From Paraburkholderia sacchari (GTDB taxonomy: Bacteria; Pseudomonadota; Gammaproteobacteria; Burkholderiales; Burkholderiaceae), in the NCBI RefSeq assembly GCF_000785435.2, contig NZ_JTDB02000013.1, positions 1-64,000 of the forward strand: a stretch of DNA of 64,000 nt. Direction: 5' to 3'. Position 1 is the stretch's first letter. Each line of letters opens with the position of its first letter. The notes under the pieces are model-generated. The model worked only from the letters and a program-made list of their open reading frames with translations. It did no database searches and was not told the DNA's origin. This document shows, piece after piece, positions 41,414-50,785 of this stretch. The position numbers and the translations under genes are program-made.

Positions 41414-41782
41414 ATGATCCAGACCGAAACTCGGCTTGAAGTAGCCGACAACACGGGTGCGCGTGAAGTCATGTGCATCAAGGTGCTCGGCGGCTCGAAG
41501 CGTCGTTATGCCAGCATTGGCGACATCATCAAGGTGAGCGTCAAGGAAGCAACGCCGCGCGGGCGCGTGAAGAAGGGCGAAATCTACAACGCTGTTGTGG
41601 TTCGTACCGCCAAGGGCGTGCGCCGTCAAGACGGCTCGCTGATCAAGTTCGATGGCAACGCCGCCGTGCTTTTGAATACCAAGCTTGAGCCGATCGGCAC
41701 CCGCATTTTCGGGCCGGTTACGCGTGAGCTGCGTAGCGAACGATTCATGAAGATCGTTTCGCTGGCGCCGGAAGTGCTGTAA
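41414..41782 (+). CDS. rplN: 50S ribosomal protein L14
   Basis: L14 forms an intersubunit bridge. 122 residues, MIQTETRLEVADNTGAREVMCIKVLGG at the start and the motif GNAAVLLNTKLEPIGTRIFGPV near 78-99. First gene of the spc operon. Confidence 0.98.
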   Translation: MIQTETRLEVADNTGAREVMCIKVLGGSKRRYASIGDIIKVSVKEATPRGRVKKGEIYNAVVVRTAKGVRRQDGSLIKFDGNAAVLLNTKLEPIGTRIFGPVTRELRSERFMKIVSLAPEVL

Positions 41783-41791
41783 GGAGTCGCG

Positions 41792-42100
41792 ATGAACAAG
41801 ATTCGCAAGGGTGACGAAGTTATCGTCATTACCGGCAAAGACAAGGGCAAGCGCGGTGTCGTGCTGGCCGTGGGCGAAGAGCGCGTTACTGTCGAAGGCA
41901 TCAACATCGCGAAGAAGCATGTGAAGCCGAACCCCATGAAGGGTACGACGGGTGGCGTGGAAGCCAAGGCAATGCCGCTGGCTATCTCGAACGTCGCATT
42001 GGTCGACGCGAACGGCAAGCCGTCGCGCGTGGGCATCAAGGTCGAAGGGGACAAGAAGGTTCGTTTCCTGAAGACGACCGGTGCTGTCCTGAGCGCCTGA
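41792..42100 (+). CDS. rplX: 50S ribosomal protein L24
   Basis: An assembly-initiator protein of the large subunit. 102 residues with the KOW motif KGDEVIVITGKDKGKRGVV near 6-24. Confidence 0.98.
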   Translation: MNKIRKGDEVIVITGKDKGKRGVVLAVGEERVTVEGINIAKKHVKPNPMKGTTGGVEAKAMPLAISNVALVDANGKPSRVGIKVEGDKKVRFLKTTGAVLSA

Positions 42101-42116
42101 CGCTGCGGAGTAAAAA

Positions 42117-42656
42117 ATGGCACGTTTGCAAGAATTTTATAAAGAGAAGGTCGTCCCCGGCCTGATCGAGAAGTTCGGTTACAAGTCGGTCATGGAAGTG
42201 CCGCGCCTCACCAAGATCACCCTGAACATGGGTGTCGGTGAAGCCGTCGCTGACAAGAAGGTCCTCGAGCACGCCATTGGCGACCTCACGAAGATCGCCG
42301 GCCAGAAGCCTGTCGTGACGAAGTCGCGCAAGGCAATCGCCGGCTTCAAGATCCGCGAAGGTTACCCGATCGGCACGATGGTTACGCTGCGTGGCAATGC
42401 CATGTACGAATTCCTGGACCGTTTCGTGACGGTTGCGCTGCCCCGCGTGCGCGACTTCCGTGGTGTGTCGGGCAAGGCGTTCGACGGCCGTGGTAACTAC
42501 AACATCGGTGTGAAAGAGCAGATCATTTTCCCCGAAATCGACTACGACAAGATCGACGCGCTGCGTGGGCTGAACATCAGCATCACGACGACTGCGAAGA
42601 CCGACGAAGAAGCAAAGGCACTGCTCGCCGGCTTCAAGTTCCCGTTCAGAAACTGA
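42117..42656 (+). CDS. rplE: 50S ribosomal protein L5
   Basis: L5 binds 5S rRNA and contacts the P-site tRNA. 179 residues with PRLTKITLNMGVGEAV near 28-43 and the RDFRGVSGKAFDGRGNYNIGVKEQ segment near 117-140. Confidence 0.98.
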   Translation: MARLQEFYKEKVVPGLIEKFGYKSVMEVPRLTKITLNMGVGEAVADKKVLEHAIGDLTKIAGQKPVVTKSRKAIAGFKIREGYPIGTMVTLRGNAMYEFLDRFVTVALPRVRDFRGVSGKAFDGRGNYNIGVKEQIIFPEIDYDKIDALRGLNISITTTAKTDEEAKALLAGFKFPFRN

Positions 42657-42663
42657 GGTTACC

Positions 42664-42969
42664 GTGGCTAAACTGGCACTGATTGAACGTGAAAAGAAGC
42701 GCGCTCGTCTGGCAGCGAAGTTCGCGCCGAAGCGCGCAGCGCTGAAGGCGATCATCGACGACCAAAGCAAGTCGGAAGAAGAGCGCTACGCAGCTCGCCT
42801 CGAACTGCAACAACTGCCGCGCAACTCGAACCCGACCCGCAAGCGTAACCGCTGCGCGATCACGGGTCGTCCGCGTGGTACGTTCCGCAAATTCGGTCTC
42901 GCACGTAACAAGATTCGTGAAATCGCGTTCCGTGGTGAGATCCCTGGCATCACCAAGGCGAGCTGGTAA
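42664..42969 (+). CDS. rpsN: 30S ribosomal protein S14, zinc-independent type
   Basis: A 16S rRNA 3'-domain binder. 101 residues, the long form lacking the CxxC zinc pairs; only one Cys remains in RNRCAITGRPRGTFRKFGLARN. Translation begins at GTG. Confidence 0.97.
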   Translation: MAKLALIEREKKRARLAAKFAPKRAALKAIIDDQSKSEEERYAARLELQQLPRNSNPTRKRNRCAITGRPRGTFRKFGLARNKIREIAFRGEIPGITKASW

Positions 42970-42983
42970 TAGGAGAAACATAA

Positions 42984-43379
42984 ATGAGCATGAGTGATCC
43001 TATCGCCGATATGCTGACTCGCATCCGCAATGCGCAGATGGTCGAGAAGGTTTCGGTTGCTATGCCCTCGTCGAAAGTGAAGATTGCCATTGCGCAGGTT
43101 CTGAAGGACGAAGGTTATATCGACGACTTCGCGGTGAAGACCGAAGGTGCGAAGTCGGAATTGAACATCGCGTTGAAGTACTACGCTGGCCGTCCCGTTA
43201 TCGAGCGCATCGAACGCGTCTCGAAGCCGGGCCTGCGCGTGTACCGCGGCCGCAACGACATCCCGCAGGTCATGAATGGCCTGGGCGTTGCGATCGTTTC
43301 GACGCCGAAGGGTGTGATGACGGACCGCAAGGCGCGCGCTACTGGCGTCGGCGGCGAAGTTATCTGCTACGTCGCTTAA
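42984..43379 (+). CDS. rpsH: 30S ribosomal protein S8
   Basis: A primary 16S rRNA binder; in E. coli it also represses the spc operon. 131 residues, starting MSMSDPIADMLTRIRNAQ, with the C-terminal STPKGVMTDRKARATGVGGEVICYV. Confidence 0.98.
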   Translation: MSMSDPIADMLTRIRNAQMVEKVSVAMPSSKVKIAIAQVLKDEGYIDDFAVKTEGAKSELNIALKYYAGRPVIERIERVSKPGLRVYRGRNDIPQVMNGLGVAIVSTPKGVMTDRKARATGVGGEVICYVA

Positions 43380-43397
43380 GACCTAAGGAGAAGAAAC

Positions 43398-43928
43398 ATG
43401 TCTCGAGTAGGTAAGAGCCCGGTCGCGCTGCAAGGCGCAGAAGCGACGCTCAGCGACGAGAAGATTACCGTCAAGGGCGCGCTGGGTACGATTTCGCAAG
43501 CTGCGAACCGCCTCGTGAAGGTGGTGAACGAAGACGGCGTGCTCAAGTTTGAGCCGACCGACGACAGCCGCGAAGCCAATGCGATGTCGGGCACGATGCG
43601 CGCGATCGTCGCGAACATGGTGCAAGGCGTGACGAAGGGTTTCGAGCGCAAGCTGACGCTGGTTGGCGTCGGTTACCGTGCTCAAGCGCAAGGCGACAAG
43701 CTGAACCTGTCGCTGGGTTTCTCGCACCCCGTGGTGCACCAGATGCCCGAAGGCGTCAAGGCTGAAACCCCGTCGCAAACGGAAATCGTGATCAAGGGGA
43801 TCGACAAGCAGAAAGTTGGCCAGACCGCTGCCGAAGTGCGCGGTTATCGCCCGCCGGAGCCATACAAGGGCAAGGGTGTGCGTTATGCCAACGAGGTTGT
43901 GATCCTCAAAGAAACGAAGAAGAAGTAA
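43398..43928 (+). CDS. rplF: 50S ribosomal protein L6
   Basis: L6 lies near the factor-binding site. 176 residues, two repeated domains, with the C-terminal motif RPPEPYKGKGVRYANE near 153-168. Confidence 0.98.
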   Translation: MSRVGKSPVALQGAEATLSDEKITVKGALGTISQAANRLVKVVNEDGVLKFEPTDDSREANAMSGTMRAIVANMVQGVTKGFERKLTLVGVGYRAQAQGDKLNLSLGFSHPVVHQMPEGVKAETPSQTEIVIKGIDKQKVGQTAAEVRGYRPPEPYKGKGVRYANEVVILKETKKK

Positions 43929-43940
43929 GGGTGCGCAATC

Positions 43941-44306
43941 ATGGATAAGACTCAATCTCGCCTGCGCCGCGCTCGTCAGACGCGTCTCAAGATCGCTGAG
44001 CTGCAGGTCGCGCGCCTGGCCGTGCATCGCACGAACACGCACATTTATGCGCAAGTGTTCTCGCCCTGCGGCACCAAGGTGCTGGCCAGCGCGTCGACGC
44101 TTGAAGCCGAAGTGCGTGCGCAACTGGCTGACAAGTCGGGCAAGGGCGGCAACGTCGCCGCTGCCTCGCTGATCGGCAAGCGTATTGCAGAAAAGGCTAA
44201 GGCCGCCGGCATCGAATCCGTCGCCTTTGACCGCTCGGGTTTCCGCTATCACGGCCGCGTCAAGGCGCTGGCTGATGCTGCGCGCGAAGCCGGGCTCAAG
44301 TTCTAA
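43941..44306 (+). CDS. rplR: 50S ribosomal protein L18
   Basis: A 5S rRNA-binding protein of 121 residues. LAVHRTNTHIYAQVF near 27-41 and FDRSGFRYHGRVKALADAAREAGL at the end fit the family. Confidence 0.98.
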   Translation: MDKTQSRLRRARQTRLKIAELQVARLAVHRTNTHIYAQVFSPCGTKVLASASTLEAEVRAQLADKSGKGGNVAAASLIGKRIAEKAKAAGIESVAFDRSGFRYHGRVKALADAAREAGLKF

Positions 44307-44320
44307 GGAAGGAATTCGTC

Positions 44321-44839
44321 ATGGCAAAGATGCAAGCGAAAGTTCAGGCTGACGAACGCGACGACGGCCTTCGCGAAAAAATGATTTCGGTCAACCGCGT
44401 GACCAAGGTTGTGAAGGGTGGCCGTATTCTCGGCTTCGCCGCACTGACCGTGGTTGGCGATGGTGATGGCCGCGTCGGTATGGGCAAGGGCAAGTCGAAG
44501 GAAGTGCCGGTTGCTGTCCAGAAGGCGATGGAACAAGCGCGTCGCAACATGTTCAAGGTGCCGCTGAAGAACGGCACGCTGCAACACGAAGTGCACGGCA
44601 AGCATGGCGCATCGGTCGTCCTCCTCGCTCCGGCGAAGGCAGGTACGGGCGTGATCGCCGGCGGCCCGATGCGCGCCGTGTTCGACGTGATGGGCGTGCA
44701 GAACGTCGTGGCCAAGAGCCACGGTTCGACGAATCCGTACAACCTCGTTCGTGCAACGCTGGACGGTCTGCGCAAGCAGTCGACCCCGGCCGACATCGCG
44801 GCGAAGCGCGGCAAGTCCGTCGAAGACATTCTGGGCTAA
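44321..44839 (+). CDS. rpsE: 30S ribosomal protein S5
   Basis: S5 affects fidelity and spectinomycin response. 172 residues with [17 protein letters not shown] near 19-35 and the [22 protein letters not shown] region near 58-79. The loop at the spectinomycin site looks standard. Confidence 0.98.
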
Positions 44840-44850
44840 GGGTGGGCACC

Positions 44851-45033
44851 ATGTCTGAAAAAACTGTCAAGGTTCAGCTCGTCAAGAGCCTGATTGGGAC
44901 CCGCGAATCGCACCGTGCCACCGTGCGCGGTCTCGGCCTGCGTCGCCTGAACTCGGTCTCCGAGCTGCAGGACACGCCGGCAGTGCGCGGCATGATCAAC
45001 AAGGTCTCGTACCTCGTCAAGGTCATCGCTTAA
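44851..45033 (+). CDS. rpmD: 50S ribosomal protein L30
   Basis: 60 residues, starting [25 protein letters not shown] nine bases upstream is in frame, but the ATG gives the family length and start. Confidence 0.96.
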
Positions 45034-45068
45034 AGCGCGCCCGGACCAAAAGACTCCAGGAGTTGAAA

Positions 45069-45503
45069 ATGGAATTGAATAACCTGAAGCCGGCAGAAGG
45101 CGCGAAGCACGCAAAGCGTCGCGTTGGTCGCGGCATCGGCTCTGGCCTCGGCAAGACCGCTGGCCGTGGTCACAAGGGTCAGAAATCGCGTTCGGGCGGC
45201 TTCCACAAGGTCGGCTTCGAAGGCGGTCAAATGCCGCTGCAGCGTCGTCTGCCCAAGCGTGGCTTCACCTCGCTGACGAAGGAATTCGTTGGTGAAGTGC
45301 GCCTCGCGGATATCGAGAAGCTGCCGGTCGACGAAATCGATCTGCTGGCTCTCAAGCAGGCAGGCCTCGTTGGCGAAATGACCCGCAGCGCGAAGATCAT
45401 CGCTACCGGCGAGATCAAGCGCAAGGTCGTGGTCAAGGGCCTGGGTGCGACGAAGAATGCGCGTGCTGCAATCGAAGCAGCAGGCGGTTCTTTTGCCGAG
45501 TGA
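45069..45503 (+). CDS. rplO: 50S ribosomal protein L15
   Basis: A late-assembly large-subunit protein of 144 residues. MELNNLKPAEGAKHAKRRVGRG to start and the GxGxGKTxGRGHKGQKSRSG region near 25-45. CAGGAG lies upstream of the ATG. Confidence 0.97.
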   Translation: MELNNLKPAEGAKHAKRRVGRGIGSGLGKTAGRGHKGQKSRSGGFHKVGFEGGQMPLQRRLPKRGFTSLTKEFVGEVRLADIEKLPVDEIDLLALKQAGLVGEMTRSAKIIATGEIKRKVVVKGLGATKNARAAIEAAGGSFAE

Positions 45504-45562
45504 TTGTGGGTGGTGCGTGCGGGCTTGCCCGCCGTCACTAACATCTGCATCGGAGAAGCTAC

Positions 45563-46909
45563 TTGGCTAACAGCCCGAGTCTCGCAAAAACCGGTCGCAG
45601 CGCTCCGAAGTTCGGCGACCTGCGCCGGCGTGCAATGTTCTTGCTGCTGGCGTTGGTCGTTTATCGGATCGGAGCGCACATTCCGGTTCCCGGTATCGAC
45701 CCGGACCAACTGGCGAAGCTCTTCCAGAGCCAGTCAGGCGGCATCCTGGGCATGTTCAACATGTTCTCGGGTGGCGCGCTGTCTCGCTTCACGATCTTCG
45801 CGCTGGGTGTGATGCCGTATATCTCGGCGTCGATCATCCTGCAGCTGATGGCGATCGTCTCGCCGCAGCTCGAGGCGCTGAAGAAGGAAGGGCAGGCTGG
45901 ACAACGCAAGATCACGCAGTACACGCGGATCTTCACGGTGGTGCTGGCAACCTTCCAGGCTTTCGGCATCGCGGTCGCGCTGGAAAATCAGCCTGGCCTC
46001 GTGATTGATCCGGGCATGGTGTTCCGCCTGACGACGGTGGTGACGCTGGTGACGGGCACGATGTTCCTGATGTGGCTTGGTGAGCAGATCACGGAACGCG
46101 GGCTTGGCAACGGCATTTCGATCATCATTTTCGGCGGGATCGCAGCGGGCTTCCCGAATGCGATTGGTGGTCTCTTCGAACTGGTTCGCACCGGCTCGAT
46201 GGGTCCCATCTCGGCGATCATCATCGTGGTGCTGATCGCAGCCGTGACGTATCTGGTGGTGTTCATCGAACGCGGCCAGCGCAAGATCCTCGTGAACTAT
46301 GCGAAGCGTCAGGTTGGCAACAAGATTTACGGTGGGCAGTCGTCGCACCTGCCGCTCAAGCTGAACATGTCGGGCGTGATTCCGCCGATCTTCGCATCGT
46401 CGATCATCCTGTTCCCGGCAACTATCCTGAACTGGTTCAGTTCGGGGTCGCGGACCGGCTGGTTCGCGGACACGCTGCACAACGTGGCCGAAGCCCTCAA
46501 GCCTGGCCAGCCTGTGTACGTGTTGCTGTACGCGTTGGCGATCGTCTTCTTCTGCTTCTTCTACACCGCTCTGGTGTTCAACAGCAGAGAAACGGCCGAC
46601 AACCTGAAAAAGAGTGGCGCGTTCGTACCTGGCATCCGCCCGGGCGACCAGACGGCACGCTATATCGACCGCATCCTCACGCGTCTGACGCTGGCCGGTG
46701 CGATCTATATCGTGTTCGTTTGCCTGCTGCCCGAGTTTCTGGTGCTGCGCTGGAACGTGCCGTTTTATTTTGGTGGTACGTCGCTGCTGATCATTGTCGT
46801 CGTCACAATGGACTTCATGGCGCAGGTGCAGTCGTACGTGATGTCGCAACAATATGAATCGCTGCTCAAGAAGGCCAACTTCAAGGGCGGCGGCGTCCCG
46901 ATGCGTTGA
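45563..46909 (+). CDS. secY: Preprotein translocase subunit SecY
   Basis: The channel subunit of SecYEG, 448 residues with ten membrane spans. The start codon is TTG, decided by GGAG eight bases upstream and the family N-terminus ANSPSLAKTGR. Recognisable parts are IPVPGIDPDQLAKLF in the first periplasmic loop, GNGISIIIFGGI near 185, and the cytoplasmic loop IERGQRKILVNYAKRQVGNK near 236-256. The rare start codon may limit SecY made from the ribosomal message. Confidence 0.97.
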   Translation: MANSPSLAKTGRSAPKFGDLRRRAMFLLLALVVYRIGAHIPVPGIDPDQLAKLFQSQSGGILGMFNMFSGGALSRFTIFALGVMPYISASIILQLMAIVSPQLEALKKEGQAGQRKITQYTRIFTVVLATFQAFGIAVALENQPGLVIDPGMVFRLTTVVTLVTGTMFLMWLGEQITERGLGNGISIIIFGGIAAGFPNAIGGLFELVRTGSMGPISAIIIVVLIAAVTYLVVFIERGQRKILVNYAKRQVGNKIYGGQSSHLPLKLNMSGVIPPIFASSIILFPATILNWFSSGSRTGWFADTLHNVAEALKPGQPVYVLLYALAIVFFCFFYTALVFNSRETADNLKKSGAFVPGIRPGDQTARYIDRILTRLTLAGAIYIVFVCLLPEFLVLRWNVPFYFGGTSLLIIVVVTMDFMAQVQSYVMSQQYESLLKKANFKGGGVPMR

Positions 46910-46917
46910 AAGGACCT

Positions 46918-47136
46918 ATGGCCAAAGACGATGTAATCCAGATGCAGGGTGAGGTCATCGAAAACCTCCCCAACGCAACCTTCCGGGTGAAGCTGGAAAA
47001 CGGCCATGTCGTTCTCGGGCATATTTCCGGAAAAATGCGGATGCACTACATCCGCATTCTCCCGGGCGACAAGGTGACGGTTGAGTTGACGCCTTACGAT
47101 CTGTCGCGTGCGCGGATCGTGTTCCGGGCGAAGTGA
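46918..47136 (+). CDS. infA: Translation initiation factor IF-1
   Basis: A 72-residue OB-fold protein that binds the 30S A site. It starts MAKDDVIQMQGEVIENLPNATFRV and ends DLSRARIVFRAK. ATG at 46918 with AAGGA upstream fits the family; location between secY and rpmJ is common in betaproteobacteria. Confidence 0.97.
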   Translation: MAKDDVIQMQGEVIENLPNATFRVKLENGHVVLGHISGKMRMHYIRILPGDKVTVELTPYDLSRARIVFRAK

Positions 47137-47156
47137 TTTAGAAAAAGGGTAATATC

Positions 47157-47273
47157 ATGAAAGTGATGGCATCGGTAAAGCGCATTTGCCGCAACTGCAA
47201 AATCATCAAGCGCAACGGCGTCGTTCGCGTGATCTGCAGCTCGGACCCGCGCCACAAGCAGCGTCAAGGCTGA
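47157..47273 (+). CDS. rpmJ: 50S ribosomal protein L36, zinc-binding type
   Basis: A 38-residue protein, MKVMASVKRICRNCKIIKRN to start. The zinc ligands are the CRNC pair, CSSDPRH Cys and His. An AAAGGG site precedes the ATG by nine bases. Confidence 0.95.
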   Translation: MKVMASVKRICRNCKIIKRNGVVRVICSSDPRHKQRQG

Positions 47274-47308
47274 TTAGCGCGCTTGCGCTTTTTGTTTGAG
47301 GAAAAACA

Positions 47309-47674
47309 ATGGCTCGTATTGCAGGGGTTAACATCCCGAACCACCAGCACACTGAAATCGGCCTGACGGCAATTTTCGGTGTTGGCCGCACGCGTTCGCG
47401 CAACATCTGCGTCGCCGCGGGTGTGCCGTTCAACAAGAAGGTCAAGGACCTGGACGACGCGGATCTCGAAAAGCTGCGTGAGGAAGTGGGCAAGTTTGTC
47501 GTCGAAGGCGATCTGCGCCGTGAAGTGACGATGAACATCAAGCGCCTGATGGACCTCGGCTGCTACCGCGGCGTGCGCCATCGCAAGGGCCTGCCCCTGC
47601 GTGGCCAGCGTACGCGCACCAACGCACGTACGCGCAAGGGTCCGCGCCGCGCAGCACAGTCGCTGAAGAAGTAA
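47309..47674 (+). CDS. rpsM: 30S ribosomal protein S13
   Basis: S13 contacts P-site tRNA and the large subunit. 121 residues with ARIAGVNIPNHQHTEIGLTAIFGVG at the start and the C-terminal TRTNARTRKGPRRAAQSLKK. First gene of the alpha operon. Confidence 0.98.
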   Translation: MARIAGVNIPNHQHTEIGLTAIFGVGRTRSRNICVAAGVPFNKKVKDLDDADLEKLREEVGKFVVEGDLRREVTMNIKRLMDLGCYRGVRHRKGLPLRGQRTRTNARTRKGPRRAAQSLKK

Positions 47675-47702
47675 GCGGAACTGACAGTTACAGGAAAACG
47701 TA

Positions 47703-48107
47703 ATGGCTAAGGCTTCGAACAACTCCGCGGCGCAACGCGTTCGCAAGAAGGTCAAGAAGAACGTCGCCGAGGGCGTGGTTCACGTTCACGCGTCGTTCAA
47801 CAACACCATCATCACGATCACCGATCGTCAAGGCAACGCGCTTGCCTGGGCAACCTCGGGCGGTCAGGGCTTCAAGGGCTCGCGTAAGTCGACCCCCTTC
47901 GCAGCTCAGGTCGCAGCCGAGTCGGCTGGCCGTGTCGCGATGGAATACGGCGTCAAGAACCTCGAAGTGCGTATCAAGGGCCCCGGTCCTGGCCGCGAAT
48001 CGGCGGTGCGCGCGCTGCATGGTCTTGGCATCAAGATCACCGCGATCTCCGACGTGACGCCGGTCCCGCACAACGGCTGCCGTCCGCCGAAGCGCCGCCG
48101 TATCTAA
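47703..48107 (+). CDS. rpsK: 30S ribosomal protein S11
   Basis: S11 lies on the platform near the Shine-Dalgarno helix. 134 residues with NNTIITITDRQGNALAWATSGG near 36-57 and the basic end NGCRPPKRRRI. Confidence 0.98.
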   Translation: MAKASNNSAAQRVRKKVKKNVAEGVVHVHASFNNTIITITDRQGNALAWATSGGQGFKGSRKSTPFAAQVAAESAGRVAMEYGVKNLEVRIKGPGPGRESAVRALHGLGIKITAISDVTPVPHNGCRPPKRRRI

Positions 48108-48271
48108 GGCGTCGCTTGAGCCGAACGCCTGAGCCGCCGGTTTCGGCGTCCCAGGCTCTCGGCGTTATTGAATTGACTAAGCCCACCGTTCGGTTCAAAG
48201 AGCCGAACTAGCGTAAAACCGCGGGTTCGCCCATTCAGGTTTTGCGTGATTAATTATCGAAGGAAAGCAAC

Positions 48272-48895
48272 GTGGCACGTTATATCGGCCCGAAGGCCAA
48301 GCTGTCCCGCCGTGAAGGCACCGACCTCTTCCTGAAGAGCGCACGCCGCTCGCTCGCCGACAAGTGCAAGCTCGACAGCAAGCCGGGTCAGCACGGCCGC
48401 ACCTCGGGCGCCCGCACGTCCGACTACGGCACGCAGCTTCGCGAAAAGCAAAAAGTGAAGCGCATCTACGGCGTGCTCGAGCGCCAGTTCCGCCGCTACT
48501 TCGCGGAAGCGGAGCGTCGCAAGGGCAACACCGGCGAAAACCTGCTGCAACTGCTCGAGTCGCGTCTCGACAACGTCGTGTACCGCATGGGCTTTGCATC
48601 GACCCGCGCTGAAGCGCGTCAGCTCGTGAGCCACAAGGCTCTCACGCTGAACGGCGTCGTCGCGAACATCCCGTCGATGCAAGTGAAGGCAGGCGACGTC
48701 GTTGCAATTCGCGAAAAGGCGAAGAAGCAGGCGCGTATCGTCGAAGCGCTGTCGCTCGCAGAGCAAGGCGGCATGGCAGGTTGGGTGTCGGTCGACGCGA
48801 AGAAGTTCGAAGGCACGTTCAAGGGCATGCCTGAGCGCAGCGATATCGCTGGCGACATCAACGAAAGCCTGATCGTCGAATTGTATTCGCGTTAA
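48272..48895 (+). CDS. rpsD: 30S ribosomal protein S4
   Basis: A 16S rRNA assembly initiator; in E. coli it represses the alpha operon. 207 residues, start GTG with GAAGGA upstream, ARYIGPKAKLSRREGTDLFLKS, and the S4 RNA-binding motif RLDNVVYRMGFASTRAEARQLVSH near 96-119. The preceding 164-base gap has no gene. Confidence 0.98.
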   Translation: MARYIGPKAKLSRREGTDLFLKSARRSLADKCKLDSKPGQHGRTSGARTSDYGTQLREKQKVKRIYGVLERQFRRYFAEAERRKGNTGENLLQLLESRLDNVVYRMGFASTRAEARQLVSHKALTLNGVVANIPSMQVKAGDVVAIREKAKKQARIVEALSLAEQGGMAGWVSVDAKKFEGTFKGMPERSDIAGDINESLIVELYSR

Positions 48896-48906
48896 TCGGA
48901 TTGACG

Positions 48907-48957
48907 GCCGGGGTAACCTCTGTGCTTCGCGCAGGAGGTGGCCTCGGCTGTTTTTTT
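48907..48957 (+). terminator. Attenuator between rpsD and rpoA
   Basis: A long interrupted stem (about 48906-48920 with 48934-48948) closes on a small loop and is followed by seven T residues. It probably tunes rpoA relative to the ribosomal genes. Confidence 0.65.
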
Positions 48958-49019
48958 CAGGTTGTTGCCATCTCAGCCTTATCGGTGTAACGAGCCGAGG
49001 GTATTGAAAAGGAAAACCT

Positions 49020-49997
49020 ATGCAAACCAGTTTGTTGAAACCCAAGATCATCGCTGTGGAATCGCTCGGCGAGAACCACGCGAAAGTGGTCATGGAGCCG
49101 TTCGAACGCGGTTATGGCCACACCTTGGGTAACGCGCTCCGGCGCGTGCTGCTGTCGTCGATGGTGGGCTATGCGCCGACCGAAGTGACGATCGCAGGCG
49201 TCGTGCACGAATACTCGACGCTCGATGGTGTGCAAGAGGACGTGGTCAACCTGCTGCTGAACCTGAAGGGCGTGGTGTTCAAGCTGCATAACCGTGACGA
49301 AGTGACGGTTACGCTGCGCAAGGATGGCGAAGGCGTTGTCACCGCTGGCGACATCGAACTCTCGCACGACTGCGAAGTCATCAACCCGGATCACGTGGTT
49401 GCGCATCTGACGAAGGGCGGCAAGCTCGACGTGCAGATCAAGATCGAGAAGGGCCGTGGCTATGTGCCGGGCAACGTGCGCCGCTACGGCGACGAGTCGG
49501 CCAAGATCATCGGCCGCATCGTGCTGGACGCGTCGTTCTCGCCGGTTCGCCGCGTGAGCTACGCCGTCGAAAGCGCGCGTGTCGAGCAGCGTACCGACCT
49601 CGACAAGCTCGTGATGAACATCGAAACCAATGGCGTGATCTCGCCTGAGGAAGCGATCCGCCAGTCGGCGCGCATCCTCGTGGATCAGCTGTCGGTGTTC
49701 GCTGCTCTGGAAGGCACGGAAACGGCCGCGGAAGCGCCGTCGCGCGCACCGCAGATCGACCCGATCCTGCTGCGTCCGGTGGACGATCTCGAACTCACGG
49801 TTCGCTCGGCGAACTGCCTGAAGGCCGAGAACATCTACTACATCGGCGACCTGATCCAGCGCACCGAGAACGAGCTGCTCAAGACCCCGAACCTGGGTCG
49901 CAAGTCGCTCAACGAGATCAAGGAAGTGCTCGCTTCGCGCGGTCTCACGCTCGGCATGAAGCTCGAAAACTGGCCGCCGGCCGGGTTGGACAAATAA
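49020..49997 (+). CDS. rpoA: DNA-directed RNA polymerase alpha subunit
   Basis: The assembly and activator-contact subunit, 325 residues. The N-terminal dimerisation domain has FERGYGHTLGNALRRVLLSS near 28-47. A linker follows at about 235-247, and the C-terminal domain has RPVDDLELTVRSANCLKAENI near 253-273 with the DNA-binding NLGRKSLNEIKEVL segment. Confidence 0.99.
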   Translation: MQTSLLKPKIIAVESLGENHAKVVMEPFERGYGHTLGNALRRVLLSSMVGYAPTEVTIAGVVHEYSTLDGVQEDVVNLLLNLKGVVFKLHNRDEVTVTLRKDGEGVVTAGDIELSHDCEVINPDHVVAHLTKGGKLDVQIKIEKGRGYVPGNVRRYGDESAKIIGRIVLDASFSPVRRVSYAVESARVEQRTDLDKLVMNIETNGVISPEEAIRQSARILVDQLSVFAALEGTETAAEAPSRAPQIDPILLRPVDDLELTVRSANCLKAENIYYIGDLIQRTENELLKTPNLGRKSLNEIKEVLASRGLTLGMKLENWPPAGLDK

Positions 49998-50150
49998 GTC
50001 GACAAGTAAGAAGTCTGGCACGGGCGCGGATTTTCCCGCATTTTTCCTGTAGAATCCGCGTCTTGCCTTTTTCACGTACCGGCCCGTGCCTGAGTTTGAT
50101 TCTCTGGCGATAGAAGAGCTGGACCAAAACTTTGTTTCAAGGAAATTGAA

Positions 50151-50543
50151 ATGCGTCACCGTCATGGTCTGCGGAAACTGAACCGCACGAGCAGCCACCG
50201 TCTGGCAATGCTCCGTAACATGTCCAATTCGCTCATCGAGCACGAAGTCATCAAGACGACGCTGCCGAAGGCAAAGGAACTCCGTAAGGTTGTCGAGCCC
50301 CTCATCACGCTGGGCAAGAAGCCGTCGCTCGCAAACCGTCGTCTGGCGTTCAATCGCCTGCGCGATCGTGACTCGGTCACGAAGCTGTTCGACGTGCTCG
50401 GTCCGCGCTTCGCGAACCGTCCGGGCGGCTACCTGCGTATCCTGAAGTTCGGTTTCCGTGTTGGCGACAACGCACCGATGGCTCTGGTCGAACTGCTCGA
50501 CCGTCCGGAAGTCGCGGAAGAGAACGTCCAGGAAGCGGAATAA
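50151..50543 (+). CDS. rplQ: 50S ribosomal protein L17
   Basis: L17 sits at the tunnel exit face. 130 residues, MRHRHGLRKLNRTSSHRLAM to start, with EHEVIKTTLPKAKELRKVVEPLIT near 28-51. It ends the alpha operon at a clear terminator. Confidence 0.98.
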   Translation: MRHRHGLRKLNRTSSHRLAMLRNMSNSLIEHEVIKTTLPKAKELRKVVEPLITLGKKPSLANRRLAFNRLRDRDSVTKLFDVLGPRFANRPGGYLRILKFGFRVGDNAPMALVELLDRPEVAEENVQEAE

Positions 50544-50592
50544 GCTTTCAGTCGCTCGGCGCAGTTGTCATTGCGTAGCGAGCGGCGCGCAG

Positions 50593-50619
50593 AAAAGCCA
50601 GGCCTAGCCTGGCTTTTTT
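50593..50619 (+). terminator. Terminator after rplQ
   Basis: A stem of at least seven G/C-rich pairs (50597-50603 with 50607-50613), flanked by A residues and followed by six Ts. It ends the str-S10-spc-alpha ribosomal region. Confidence 0.85.
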
Positions 50620-50785
50620 GTTTTCGGCGCGGGATTAAACGGCGTGGGCATACGTTCGCTGGATATCGCCGCCGTGTCGTCGCTTCGCTTGCTGATGGCG
50701 CATAAGCGAAGCCAATCGGCACCGGTGGTACGATAACGTTCTGCCTCAGGCGCCCTCGGCTCTCGCGCCGTGGGGGCGGGGCACC